This document shows positions 28,101-35,457 of a DNA stretch of 64,000 nt, one piece after another. The stretch comes from Rhodococcus jostii RHA1. GTDB lineage: Bacteria; Actinomycetota; Actinomycetes; Mycobacteriales; Mycobacteriaceae. The stretch is taken from NCBI RefSeq assembly GCF_000014565.1, contig NC_008268.1, positions 4,654,501 to 4,718,500 of the forward strand. The letters run 5' to 3'. Numbering within the stretch: the stretch's first letter is position 1; every line of letters starts with the position of its first letter. Both the position numbers and the translations under genes were made by a program. The notes below the pieces were generated by a model that saw only the letters and a list, made by a program, of their open reading frames with translations, did no database searches and was not told the DNA's origin.

Positions 28101-28538
28101 TTTCTTGTGCAGCAGCCTTTGTTCGATGTATGTCCGGGCTCCGATGCCTACCACGTCGGCTTGCATGAAGGTGTGATTCAATGCAAGCCACGCCAAGTAG
28201 GTCAGCACGATGCAGGTGATACCAAGCGTGAGGTTCGTCGTGAGTGCTGAATCGCCGGTGACGAGGTGCTGGATAAGCGATTTCAGCGTGATCGCAGCAC
28301 CGAAGGCGCATCCTGCATTGACCGCGATGGCCACGAGCCCGAGCATGATGTCACGACGAAGTCCGCCGAAGACGGATCTGCTCAGTCGCTCGCCTCGGAG
28401 CGCGTTCACGCTGTCCCGCTGCGCCGCGTCACACCACCGCTGCCATCTGGCAAGGTGCGAGGCGTTGGGCACAGGGTCGAGTCGAGTTCGGGGTTTGGGA
28501 ACCTCGAACCAGACGACTTTCCTGAGGACGCTCAGCAT
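25098..28538 (-). CDS. Full-length ABC exporter (TMD-NBD-TMD-NBD) with degenerate first ATPase
   Basis: 1146 residues: two exporter halves in one chain. NBD1 has Walker A GAAGSGKTS (about 379) but a weak signature (VSRGQGKRLELARAIL), Walker B ending FVYLDQPTAGLD with Gln where the catalytic Glu belongs (about 489), and YATDKP instead of an H-loop His. NBD2 is normal: GPSGVGKST (about 937), LNLSKTELQRLALLDLL, VAILDEATSEL, IITHNPEL. This asymmetry is known from heterodimeric ABC exporters. Membrane segments fill about 30-330 and 600-880. ATG 28538 overlaps the upstream stop (ATGCTGA). It most likely exports the island product and gives self-protection. Confidence 0.9.
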   Translation of the reverse strand: MLSVLRKVVWFEVPKPRTRLDPVPNASHLARWQRWCDAAQRDSVNALRGERLSRSVFGGLRRDIMLGLVAIAVNAGCAFGAAITLKSLIQHLVTGDSALTTNLTLGITCIVLTYLAWLALNHTFMQADVVGIGARTYIEQRLLHKKRSIAPSDQPADLVTLLDREAARVENAWSGIIFIILALATITFTSAYFFVALGLSALAALSVILVSSAVIYWNAKQLNAAHAALSATAADRIEVGLFSLNNRLLAWLKNWNDELFRRYADKRDGEERALLKAARLIARINLISTLTPIVAMLAAVFTQLAHVGYVDPAGLLSTMALVGGLKSVANNIPFIVQSLSQGIVGHTNVAKYLSSPHSLDTDATATRLPATTAKHIAVVGAAGSGKTSVLKIGARHSSQVNSKTFFVPDEPWIFPGGLYENLCLYRSEFTDDEARRALALSRLPGTFYGDYLSSKSRDRTEGWNVSRGQGKRLELARAILAEPKFVYLDQPTAGLDDDLANGLLASLLRGPWHDTTVIYATDKPDEKDAADEIWVVAGGEVVEVMRNLTPRAANPARERKRLLAPEDRSVARRPQGVDRAELSTSSRRSLMSLGVAKVAVVACVLFACRDVLTIVGDYTAASGISTTNARTAATTLIAALSAGALLSIFTSLFIVKRSIVAASRKCRNYFSTVMSPKPRPAFDEVDQDYQSKLTWDQRRIDELLPEVLLNTLGAVTLLLTTAAFVLSKNIFVLLPLVGMCFAYWHSSKRSGRRLQDFNDREIGTTSTVLERVEAITWSSARFDLARDNSALVNWLNKSLMNRAFASMDNAGARRWFNYKLDLMGVLFLSVVVGSTVFVQAGGGSGLSGVLALSLSYSLIAVFARVGRCLVDLRQVLDSADRLLTPPTGPAQCWTRSAVEDAALVSFSEVTYVAPHTGAVLLEELSESFASRDVVVVMGPSGVGKSTFAKLVVGSLQPTTGVLSTLGRTTGYVSNSHAEDILLLTSSPIFKPGRLIEHFNSPLPLELARVVDYLDVADVVGRLPSGFDEPVPATGQLNLSKTELQRLALLDLLINRPAVAILDEATSELSTTAELSILQAVISALPDTLFFIITHNPELTELANRVFHFNGQRRLLEDSGQSHTTADRNWNGQEEDHGMAAPTRCVL

Positions 28539-29584
28539 GTGGAGTACGTGGGGACCGCCGTGTCGGCCAGGGCGATCGACGCGATTCTGTCGCACAATTG
28601 CGTGATCATCTTCCATCCCTCGGCGAGTGCTTCGCGGAGTTCTCGAATCTCGGCCGGCGTTGCGCGATCGAGCAGATCGATCCCCATACTCACGTGCTGG
28701 CCGTCGTCTTCTCCGTGTTCTTGGAAGTGCGGAATTGCCGGAAACGCTCGCGCCGCTTCCCGGTGCCAGATTTCGCCACTACCTTCAAGCACCACATGCA
28801 TCAGCAGAGTGCGCACCATGTCGCTCCGGTACAGCATTTGATGCCTGAACCACTCCATTGTCGATACGAACGTCTCATCGGTGACCGGCGCGTGCGCTGA
28901 TCCCCGTTGGTTGCGCAGGTTGTCGTTATGGCCCAGTTCCTCGACCAGATGGTCGAGCGCCACCTGCTTGTGCGCCGTATCGGTGGTCATCGCGACACGC
29001 AGGTGCAGCAGGTCCTGAAACACGTCCGACCAGGTCTGCTGGCAGTCGAGCAGCCGTTCCCGAACGTGGGGGTCGTCGAACGAGGGGTCATCGATCAGCC
29101 GCAACAGGCTGCTGGTACCAAATTGCTGCAGGTACTTCTCGTTGTCCGCCAGGAGCACAGCCGCCCGATTCGGTACCTCGCCTGCAAACACCGCGTTGGG
29201 CTTCTCGGCGTCCTCGTAGAGTGCCTTGCCGTTGAACTGGATCGAGAGCGCCCAGAAACCGTCCCGGGTTCCTTCGAAGCCGTGCCAGGAGTCGCCGGGG
29301 ACGAGGATCATGTCTCCCGCACCGACCTCCTGCTCAGCACTGCCCATCGTTCGTCCGGAACCCTCGCAGATCAGGATCAGACTGGGCTCCGGGTGCTTGT
29401 GCACCGCCAGCACCTCACCGCACTCCAACCTGACCCAGCTGATCGCCAAATTGCTGGAGGCAGGAATGAATTGCGCCAACTGAGGGTGTTGGCTGAATAT
29501 CTTGACGACACCCAGGTTGTGGACGCTCCCGCCGACAACGGCTTCGTTGATCGTCTCGAGTGCGCTTCTGGCGATTATGTGCAT
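28532..29584 (-). CDS. Cupin fused to haem-oxygenase-like diiron oxygenase (HDO) domain
   Basis: 350 residues, first gene of the leftward operon. Residues about 45-120 are a cupin (VHKHPEPSLILICEGSG; VPGDSWHGFEG) with likely metal ligands H62, H64 and H101. Residues about 145-335 are helical and carry an HDO ligand set: E216-x2-H219 (EELGHND), E267 or E271 (LEGSGEIW), and H290-x3-D294-x2-H297 (EHGEDDGQH). HDOs such as SznF, UndA and CADD perform N-oxygenation or oxidative C-C cleavage; SznF is HDO followed by cupin, the reverse order. ATG 29584 has an AGGAAG site. N-oxidation of an amine is my best guess. Confidence 0.78.
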   Translation of the reverse strand: MHIIARSALETINEAVVGGSVHNLGVVKIFSQHPQLAQFIPASSNLAISWVRLECGEVLAVHKHPEPSLILICEGSGRTMGSAEQEVGAGDMILVPGDSWHGFEGTRDGFWALSIQFNGKALYEDAEKPNAVFAGEVPNRAAVLLADNEKYLQQFGTSSLLRLIDDPSFDDPHVRERLLDCQQTWSDVFQDLLHLRVAMTTDTAHKQVALDHLVEELGHNDNLRNQRGSAHAPVTDETFVSTMEWFRHQMLYRSDMVRTLLMHVVLEGSGEIWHREAARAFPAIPHFQEHGEDDGQHVSMGIDLLDRATPAEIRELREALAEGWKMITQLCDRIASIALADTAVPTYSTC

Positions 29585-29801
29585 AGATTTCTTCCTTCTG
29601 TGGGATCGACCTGCCTCGAGTTCTGTATCGCTCCCAATCCTGGGCACGTGCCTGCGGGCGGAACAGGCACCCCAGGGTTGAAAACGTCACCCCCCCAGCG
29701 GAAAGGGTGTCGAGAAGTCTCCCTAGGGTGTCTATCCGCATTCGCCACGCGTCGTCGAAGCTAGCTGAACACCGCAGTACGGATGAGAGGCGAGTTTCGC
29801 A
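29585..29801. promoter_or_regulatory. Divergent promoter region of the biosynthetic island
   Basis: 217 bp between the leftward five-gene operon and the rightward haem-oxygenase/methyltransferase pair, so promoters for both must lie here or just inside. It includes a C-rich run near 29691-29697 and CTAGGG/CTAGCT segments, but no clear palindrome. No regulator gene is found in the island. Confidence 0.5.
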
Positions 29802-31058
29802 TTGATTTCCGAAACGCTGCTCGAAGCCGAGCAGAAATTTGTTCGTTCCGGCGTGATCGGCGTCGGAGGCGCGTGCCTTCAGGCTGCTGAAGCGACGACC
29901 GATGAATTGTCTGGACGCAATATCGAGAATGCGCTCCGACAATGGGAGGCGGGACACGCGGAGTTTCCCCATGCGGCTGTCGCGGCCCATTATCAGACGG
30001 TCGGGCGTAGCGGGGTCCGGCCCCACCTGGTCGCCATGCTGCAAAACTTCCATGACAACAACCGTGCGCATCCTGTTCTCGGTGCCTGGCTACCGATGAC
30101 GTTCGATGCTCAGAATGGCGACTATCTGTCATATGTCGGGCTCGACTATTTCGACCAGGTCGTCCGGTCCGATGACGCGCAGCGCGTGGACGCATTCGTT
30201 GCTGCCGCGGCCATGGACCTCGCGTTGTTGGAGGCGCGAGCACTCGGGAGGTCGGCACACGCCCCCCAGGTGGTCCGGACGCGCGCAGTGACACGGGTCG
30301 TGACCCAACTCGACAGGCTCGCACCCGATTTCTCGCTCGATCCTTCCGTCGCTGCGGCCGGTCTTGCGGCGCTGGCTCAGCCGGGCGCCGACTACAGTTC
30401 GTTTGCTTCACACGCCGCGCCGGCGCTGAACGGTGTCCCCGAAGAGATCGGAAGTGCAGTTCGGCTGACGTTGTTGCCGACGACGCGCCTGCACGACGAG
30501 CAGATGTTCATCCGCTGCATCCAGATCTTCGAAGGTCTGTATCGGCAAGTCGCGATAGCGATTTCGATGGCGATCCGTGACCTGGGTCATGGTCTGGCCG
30601 CAGTGGCAAAGAGTCGCCTCGACCGGGCGTCGATCCGCCTCGAAGCGGTGCCTGCGCTCTTCCGGGTTCTCACGACGATGCCGGTTGACGCCTTCTCGAT
30701 TATTCGCGGCTTCACCCATGGGCGGAGCGCGGTGCAGTCGCGCGCGTTTCGTGAAGTGGAGTTCGCCTGCGCTCCACTCGATCCCCGTGACTTCGAGCAT
30801 AATGGGAAGATCGATGTCGGGGACACTACGTTGCAGGACGTGTATCTCTCGATGCGGAAGACGCATCCGGATGCACACGTTCTCGAGGAGGCGATGCGGC
30901 GCCTGGACCGTGCGTGGGTTGCGATGAAGCGCGGCCACTGGGGCATCACCCTGAAAGTCATCGGAACGGTACCTGGCACCGGCGGTACGGCAGGCGCGTC
31001 GTATTTGAAAGATGCTGCGATGATGTCACTCTTCCCGCGGCTGTCCGAGGTGGCGTGA
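29802..31058 (+). CDS. Tryptophan 2,3-dioxygenase/PrnB-superfamily haem-dependent oxygenase
   Basis: 418 residues. The C-terminal half aligns by eye with tryptophan 2,3-dioxygenase: LHDEQMFIRCIQIFEGLYRQ, then LEAVPALFRVLTTMPVDAFS, SRAFREVEF, and WVAMKRGHWGITLKVIG leading to PGTGGTAGASYLK and FPRLSEV. H379 matches the proximal haem ligand and R302 the carboxylate-binding Arg. The distal His of TDO (FxxxHQ) is Ile240 here and SGFQS is changed, so it is not a normal TDO; a PrnB-like or other oxidative reaction on a Trp- or aryl-type substrate is likely. About 200 N-terminal residues are extra. TTG start, supported by GAGAGG upstream; it is followed directly by a methyltransferase. Confidence 0.72.
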   Translation: MISETLLEAEQKFVRSGVIGVGGACLQAAEATTDELSGRNIENALRQWEAGHAEFPHAAVAAHYQTVGRSGVRPHLVAMLQNFHDNNRAHPVLGAWLPMTFDAQNGDYLSYVGLDYFDQVVRSDDAQRVDAFVAAAAMDLALLEARALGRSAHAPQVVRTRAVTRVVTQLDRLAPDFSLDPSVAAAGLAALAQPGADYSSFASHAAPALNGVPEEIGSAVRLTLLPTTRLHDEQMFIRCIQIFEGLYRQVAIAISMAIRDLGHGLAAVAKSRLDRASIRLEAVPALFRVLTTMPVDAFSIIRGFTHGRSAVQSRAFREVEFACAPLDPRDFEHNGKIDVGDTTLQDVYLSMRKTHPDAHVLEEAMRRLDRAWVAMKRGHWGITLKVIGTVPGTGGTAGASYLKDAAMMSLFPRLSEVA

Positions 31059-31060
31059 AC

Positions 31061-32056
31061 ATGAGCGATGTCAACCACCGAGTGAGAAAGCAGATCATGG
31101 GATACATCGTGTCCCAATCTATTTCAGCCGTCTGCGAACTGGGTGTGCCCGACCGATTGGCGGACGGTGCGTGCTTGCTCGGCGATCTCGCGGCGAGCGT
31201 GGGCGCCGACGCCGACGCACTCGGTCGATTCCTGCGGGTCCTCGTCGCGGAAGGCTTGTTTGCGGAAGTCGGTGGAGGGCGATTTGCGTTGACGGAGGCC
31301 GGTGAGCTTCTGCGGGCAGACGCTCCGGGCTCGCTTCGTCACTTGGTCGGCTTGATGTCGAACGAGGCCTACCTCGTGTGGGGGCACGCAGCGCATTCGA
31401 TCCGGACGGGGAAGGAGTCGTTTTCAACGGCGTTCGGAAACCCGTACTTCGAATGGTTGTCCGAGAATCCGTCGGCAGCCGATGAGTTCGCACGGGGCCA
31501 AGCAGGGCTGGTCGAGTTGCGTTTGCTGCCTTTGCTCGACCACGACTGGTCTGACGTGGGAACGGTCGTCGACGTCGGTGGCGGGACCGGCGCGCTGATC
31601 ACCCGGTTGCTCGATCGGCACGCGCATCTACGCGGAGTTTTGTTCGATCTGCCTCATGTGGTCGCGGAAGCGCCGTCGACGTTTGGTTCGGCGGGCATCG
31701 GTGAACGAACGACAGTCGTGGGCGGAAGCTTCTTCGACGACGTCCCAGGCGATGGTGACGTGTACGTGCTGTCTCAGATTCTCCACGACTGGGATGACGC
31801 GTCCGCCGGCAAGATTCTCGGCAGTTGCCGGCAAGCGATCCCGCCAGGTGGACGATTGATGATTGTCGAGCAGGTCCTGCCGGAATCGGCGACAACCCAC
31901 CCCATGGCTCTGCTGGATCTCCACATGCTGGTTCTCCTGGGAGGTCGCGAGCGCACGATCACCGAATGGCGCCGACTGTTGACCGACCACGGATTCACGC
32001 TGGATTCGATCACGCAAGGTCCCCGGTCATCCGTCATCGAAGCGGTTCCGGTGTGA
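31061..32056 (+). CDS. SAM-dependent O-methyltransferase (PF00891 type), second copy in island
   Basis: 331 residues. N-terminal helical domain (VSQSISAVCELGVPDRLADG, LGRFLRVLVAEGLFAEVGGG), SAM motif TVVDVGGGTGALITRLL, catalytic region VLSQILHDWDDASAGKIL with the usual LHDWDD, and a C-terminal dimer segment. The ATG is 3 bp after the haem-oxygenase stop (a GTG at 31055 would overlap it), so the two are translated together. Its closest relative in the window is the methyltransferase at 19.4 kb. The stop is 1 bp from the mutY stop on the other strand, the sharp right edge of the island. Confidence 0.9.
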   Translation: MSDVNHRVRKQIMGYIVSQSISAVCELGVPDRLADGACLLGDLAASVGADADALGRFLRVLVAEGLFAEVGGGRFALTEAGELLRADAPGSLRHLVGLMSNEAYLVWGHAAHSIRTGKESFSTAFGNPYFEWLSENPSAADEFARGQAGLVELRLLPLLDHDWSDVGTVVDVGGGTGALITRLLDRHAHLRGVLFDLPHVVAEAPSTFGSAGIGERTTVVGGSFFDDVPGDGDVYVLSQILHDWDDASAGKILGSCRQAIPPGGRLMIVEQVLPESATTHPMALLDLHMLVLLGGRERTITEWRRLLTDHGFTLDSITQGPRSSVIEAVPV

Positions 32057-32057
32057 G

Positions 32058-32936
32058 CTAGCTGCCCTCGCCCGCGAGGGCGAAGAGTCCGTCGTCGGTC
32101 TGTTCGACGAGGCCGTCGATCAGCAGGGAGTGGAGGGCGCGGTCGCGTTGGCCCGGATCGCCCGGCCACACCTGGTCGAGCCGCACGCGTTCGACCGGGG
32201 AGGAGCTCTCACGGAGTACGGCCATGAGCTTGCCGCGCACCTGACGGTCGGTTCCGGCGAATTTTTGGACCTTCCGGCGCTCACCGGTGTGCGCGGGACG
32301 TCCGGCATCCACCCAGGCGCAGCTGGGGAGCGGGCAGCGGGCGCATTCGGGGGAGCGTGCGGTGCACACGGTGGCCCCGAGTTCCATCAGGGCCGCGGAG
32401 AACGTGGCGGCCCGCGCGCGGGTGCGGGGGAGCAGCGCGGACACGTCGGCGAGGTCACGCGTCGTCGACGGATTTCCCGGCTCGGCGCTTCCGTGCACGG
32501 CCCTGGCCACCACTCGCCGGACGTTCGTGTCGACGACGGGGACCCGCTGTCCATAGGCGAAGCAGGCGACGGCGCGCGCAGTGTAGGCACCGATACCCGG
32601 CAGGCCGAGGAGAGTGTCGACGTCGCTCGGAACCACGTCGCCGTGTTCGGCGGCCAGCACGCCGGCGCACTCGTGGAGCCTCAGCGCGCGACGCGGGTAG
32701 CCCAGCTTGCCCCATGCGCGCAGTACGTCGGCCTGGCTCGACGCGGCCATGCGGGACGGGACGGGCCAGCGCCGCACCCATTCCTCCCAGATCGGGGCCA
32801 CTCGGACGACGGGCGTCTGCTGCAGCATGATCTCGCTCATCAGGATGTGCCAGGCGGTGACGCCGTCGCGGCGCCACGGCAAATCCCGGGCCTGTACGTC
32901 GTACCAGTTGATCAGCGCGGCGGAGTCAACGGCCAC
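32058..32936 (-). CDS. mutY: A/G-specific adenine DNA glycosylase
   Basis: Removes adenine mispaired with 8-oxoguanine or G. 292 residues from GTG 32936 (GAGGA site before it). Helix-hairpin-helix and active site region SEIMLQQTPVVRVAPIWEEW, LLGLPGIGAYTARAVACFAYGQRVPVVDTNVRRV (shown in outline), and a [4Fe-4S] cluster motif C-x6-C-x2-C-x4-C in VCTARSPECARCPLPSC; the last spacing is one shorter than in E. coli. The C-terminal domain is shorter than in E. coli MutY. It faces the carbonic anhydrase gene divergently, as in mycobacteria, and marks the return to core synteny. Confidence 0.95.
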   Translation of the reverse strand: MAVDSAALINWYDVQARDLPWRRDGVTAWHILMSEIMLQQTPVVRVAPIWEEWVRRWPVPSRMAASSQADVLRAWGKLGYPRRALRLHECAGVLAAEHGDVVPSDVDTLLGLPGIGAYTARAVACFAYGQRVPVVDTNVRRVVARAVHGSAEPGNPSTTRDLADVSALLPRTRARAATFSAALMELGATVCTARSPECARCPLPSCAWVDAGRPAHTGERRKVQKFAGTDRQVRGKLMAVLRESSSPVERVRLDQVWPGDPGQRDRALHSLLIDGLVEQTDDGLFALAGEGS

Positions 32937-33036
32937 TTCGTCCTCACAAGTCCCTTCGTTCACGGGGGAAACAGATTTTCCGCGGTTGTCACATTCCCGT
33001 CGCGACGGTGCGTCACGCCCGGTGCACAATGATCCC

Positions 33037-33663
33037 ATGCCTAATTCCAACCCCGTGTCCGCGTGGAAGGCCCTGCGTCAGGGTAACGACAGATTCGTGA
33101 GCGGTACCTCGCTCCATCCCAGCCAGGGCATCGCCGATCGCGCGAAGCTCGTCGGCGGCCAGCACCCCACGGCCGTCCTGTTCGGATGCGGAGACTCCCG
33201 CGTCGCCGCCGAGATCATCTTCGACCAGGGTCTGGGCGACATGTTCGTCGTCCGCACCGCCGGTCACGTGATCGACGACGCCGTGCTCGGGTCCATCGAG
33301 TATGCCGTCGGCGTGCTGAACGTGCCGCTTATCGTCGTGCTCGGTCACGACAGCTGCGGGGCCGTCAAGGCGACGCTCGACGCCCTCGACGACGGCAACG
33401 TGCCGCCCGGATTCATCCGCAGCATCGTGGAACGGGTCGCGCCGTCGATCCTCATGGGACGCCGCGAGGGCCTCAGCACCGTCGACGAACTCGAGGGCCG
33501 CCACGTGGTGGAGACCGGTGCCCTGCTCATGCAGCGGTCGCGCATCATCGCGGAGAAGGTGGAGAGCGGCGCGTGCGCCATCGCGGGTGTCACCTACAAG
33601 CTGTCCGACGGCCGCACCCACCTGCAGGGCGCTGTCGGTGACATCGGTGAGCTCACGGACTGA
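33037..33663 (+). CDS. Beta-carbonic anhydrase
   Basis: Zinc enzyme interconverting CO2 and bicarbonate. 208 residues with the zinc/proton motifs CGDSRVAAE and GHDSCGAVKA, i.e. Cys-x-Asp-x-Arg and His-x2-Cys. The ATG at 33037 sits 100 bp from divergent mutY. It is the orthologue by position of mycobacterial Rv3588c (CanB). Supplies bicarbonate for carboxylases; no regulatory site is obvious. Confidence 0.95.
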   Translation: MPNSNPVSAWKALRQGNDRFVSGTSLHPSQGIADRAKLVGGQHPTAVLFGCGDSRVAAEIIFDQGLGDMFVVRTAGHVIDDAVLGSIEYAVGVLNVPLIVVLGHDSCGAVKATLDALDDGNVPPGFIRSIVERVAPSILMGRREGLSTVDELEGRHVVETGALLMQRSRIIAEKVESGACAIAGVTYKLSDGRTHLQGAVGDIGELTD

Positions 33664-33722
33664 CCGCGACACGCCGCACCCGCTGAGCCGTTGCCGCGCG
33701 ACGCCGAACTACCGTTGACGTC

Positions 33723-34487
33723 GTGCTGGAACCGAATGGACCGTTGCCCCCCGAGATTTACTGGCGCCGCAGGGCGCTGGCGATCGGCGGCGCCATCGTC
33801 GTGTTGCTGCTCGTGGTGTGGTTGATCAACTCACTTCGTGGTGGCGGTGACTCCGAGACGGATCCGGCGGCAGCGAGTTCCTCGTTGACCACTCCTGTGT
33901 CGATTTCCCCGACAGCCTCGGGTTCGTCCACGTCCAGTGGCGGATCGGGCGGTTCCGGTGGCGGCGGCGGTGGCGCCGCTGCCGCCGGCGGGGAGGCCGC
34001 CTCGGGCACGTCCGGTTCGTCCGGGGCGTCGAGCAGCGGTGCCTCGAGCAGCGCTGCTCCGAGCGGTCAGCCGGTCGCGGCGGGACAGTGCCCGGACCAG
34101 TCGCTGGCCATCAAGGTGGCCGCCGACAAGCCGACGTACCTGGCAGGTGAGGAGCCGAGCTTCACCACGGTCGTCACCAACATCGGCACCACACCGTGCG
34201 AACGTGATCTGGGCAGCAGCCTCCAGCAGGTGCTCGTCTACACGATCGACGGCGCCGTGCGGCTGTGGTCCAACATCGACTGCTTCCCGCAGTCCGCTGC
34301 CGACGTGCGGACCCTCGCGCCCGGCGAGCAGGCTCAGTTCACCGTGAAGTGGTCGGCCAAGACGTCCGCTCCCGACTGCCTGACGCAACCGGAACCCCAG
34401 CGCGATCCGGTGGGGCCCGGTGCGTACACCGTGGTCGGCCAGCTCGGTCAGCTCCGCAGCGCGCCGGAGCCGTTCAACCTCAGCTGA
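33723..34487 (+). CDS. Membrane-anchored protein with Ser/Gly linker (Rv3587c-like)
   Basis: 254 residues: short cytoplasmic N-terminus, one membrane helix (ALAIGGAIVVLLLVVWLI), a long Ser/Gly/Ala/Thr linker (about 40-120), and an extracytoplasmic beta-type domain (VAADKPTYLAGEEPSFTTVV to the end) with paired Cys. Position and layout match mycobacterial Rv3587c, of unknown function. GTG start. Its end overlaps the convergent ansA stop by 8 bp. Confidence 0.8.
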   Translation: MLEPNGPLPPEIYWRRRALAIGGAIVVLLLVVWLINSLRGGGDSETDPAAASSSLTTPVSISPTASGSSTSSGGSGGSGGGGGGAAAAGGEAASGTSGSSGASSSGASSSAAPSGQPVAAGQCPDQSLAIKVAADKPTYLAGEEPSFTTVVTNIGTTPCERDLGSSLQQVLVYTIDGAVRLWSNIDCFPQSAADVRTLAPGEQAQFTVKWSAKTSAPDCLTQPEPQRDPVGPGAYTVVGQLGQLRSAPEPFNLS

Positions 34488-35442
34488 TCCTCGGTGCGGG
34501 GTCGATGCGTGAGCGTCGATCGAATTCCTTGTCGAGGTCGGTGTGCTCGGGGTCGGCGAGCAGCGCCGCGAGGAGGATGCGGGCCTGACCTGCTCTGAGG
34601 TCGGTGGAGAACAGTGCACCCGCCGAGACGAGGTCGTGCCCGCCGCCCCCACCGCCGTACGTGGCGGAGGTCGGGCCGTTCGGCACCCGGGTGGTGACCA
34701 CGACCGGGATCCCGGCGGACGCGCAGTCCCGCACCGCCTCGACGATCGCCGGGTTCGCATTTCCGGATCCGAGCCCGTCGAGCACCAGCCCCTGGGCCCC
34801 GGCGGCCCGGCACGCGTCGATCTGGACGCGGTCGGCCCCCGGATAGGCGGCGACGATGTCGACGCGGGTTCCGGAGATCGGATGCCACGGCAGTGGATCG
34901 AGACGTCGCCGCGGGGTGACACCGGCGGGGTGGACGGATCGGAACGCGTCGAGTGACGTCGTGTCGACCTTCCGCGTACCCGACGCCGGGTGCAGGGCGC
35001 CTCCGAACGCGATGAGCACACCTGCTCCGCGCAGAGCGGGGTCCGATCCCGCGGCGACCGCGTCGGCCAGATTGGTCTGGGCATCGGATTCCGGGTGGTC
35101 GAACGTGCGTTGCGCACCCGTGAACACCACCGGCCGCGGGTCGGCGTGGTGGAGGTCGACCAGGAAGGCCGTCTCCTCCATGGTGTCGGTTCCGTGGAGC
35201 ACGACTACCGCGTCGAGATCGGGATCGCGAAGTTCCGCGGTGACGGCGTCGCGCACCCGGTCCATATCGGCGAACGTGATGCTCGAACTGTCCTTCGACA
35301 TCACGTCGACGACACGGAGTTCCGTCCCGGTCCACGCATTGCCCAGCAGGTCCGGGCCTGCGACCACCGGCCTGCTGACACCCTGCCCGTCCCGCATGCT
35401 GGCGATGGTGCCTCCGGTGGTGACGATGGCGACTTTCGGCAC
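34480..35442 (-). CDS. ansA: L-asparaginase (type I/II family)
   Basis: Hydrolyses asparagine to aspartate and ammonia. 320 residues with both catalytic Thr motifs: TTGGTIASMRDGQG near the start and VVLHGTDTMEETAF (about 90). No signal peptide, so cytoplasmic. It is the last gene of aspA-ansP-ansA, 15 bp after the permease gene. Together these import asparagine, cut it to aspartate and deaminate that to fumarate. The divergent GntR gene is the likely regulator. Confidence 0.92.
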   Translation of the reverse strand: MPKVAIVTTGGTIASMRDGQGVSRPVVAGPDLLGNAWTGTELRVVDVMSKDSSSITFADMDRVRDAVTAELRDPDLDAVVVLHGTDTMEETAFLVDLHHADPRPVVFTGAQRTFDHPESDAQTNLADAVAAGSDPALRGAGVLIAFGGALHPASGTRKVDTTSLDAFRSVHPAGVTPRRRLDPLPWHPISGTRVDIVAAYPGADRVQIDACRAAGAQGLVLDGLGSGNANPAIVEAVRDCASAGIPVVVTTRVPNGPTSATYGGGGGGHDLVSAGALFSTDLRAGQARILLAALLADPEHTDLDKEFDRRSRIDPAPRIS

Positions 35443-35457
35443 TGTTGTCCTCTCTCG

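Noticed and set aside
28532..29584. Calling the cupin-HDO gene an SznF orthologue and the island a streptozotocin-type cluster
   Set aside because: Domain order is reversed and the N-methylarginine pathway genes are not present; only the fold combination is shared.
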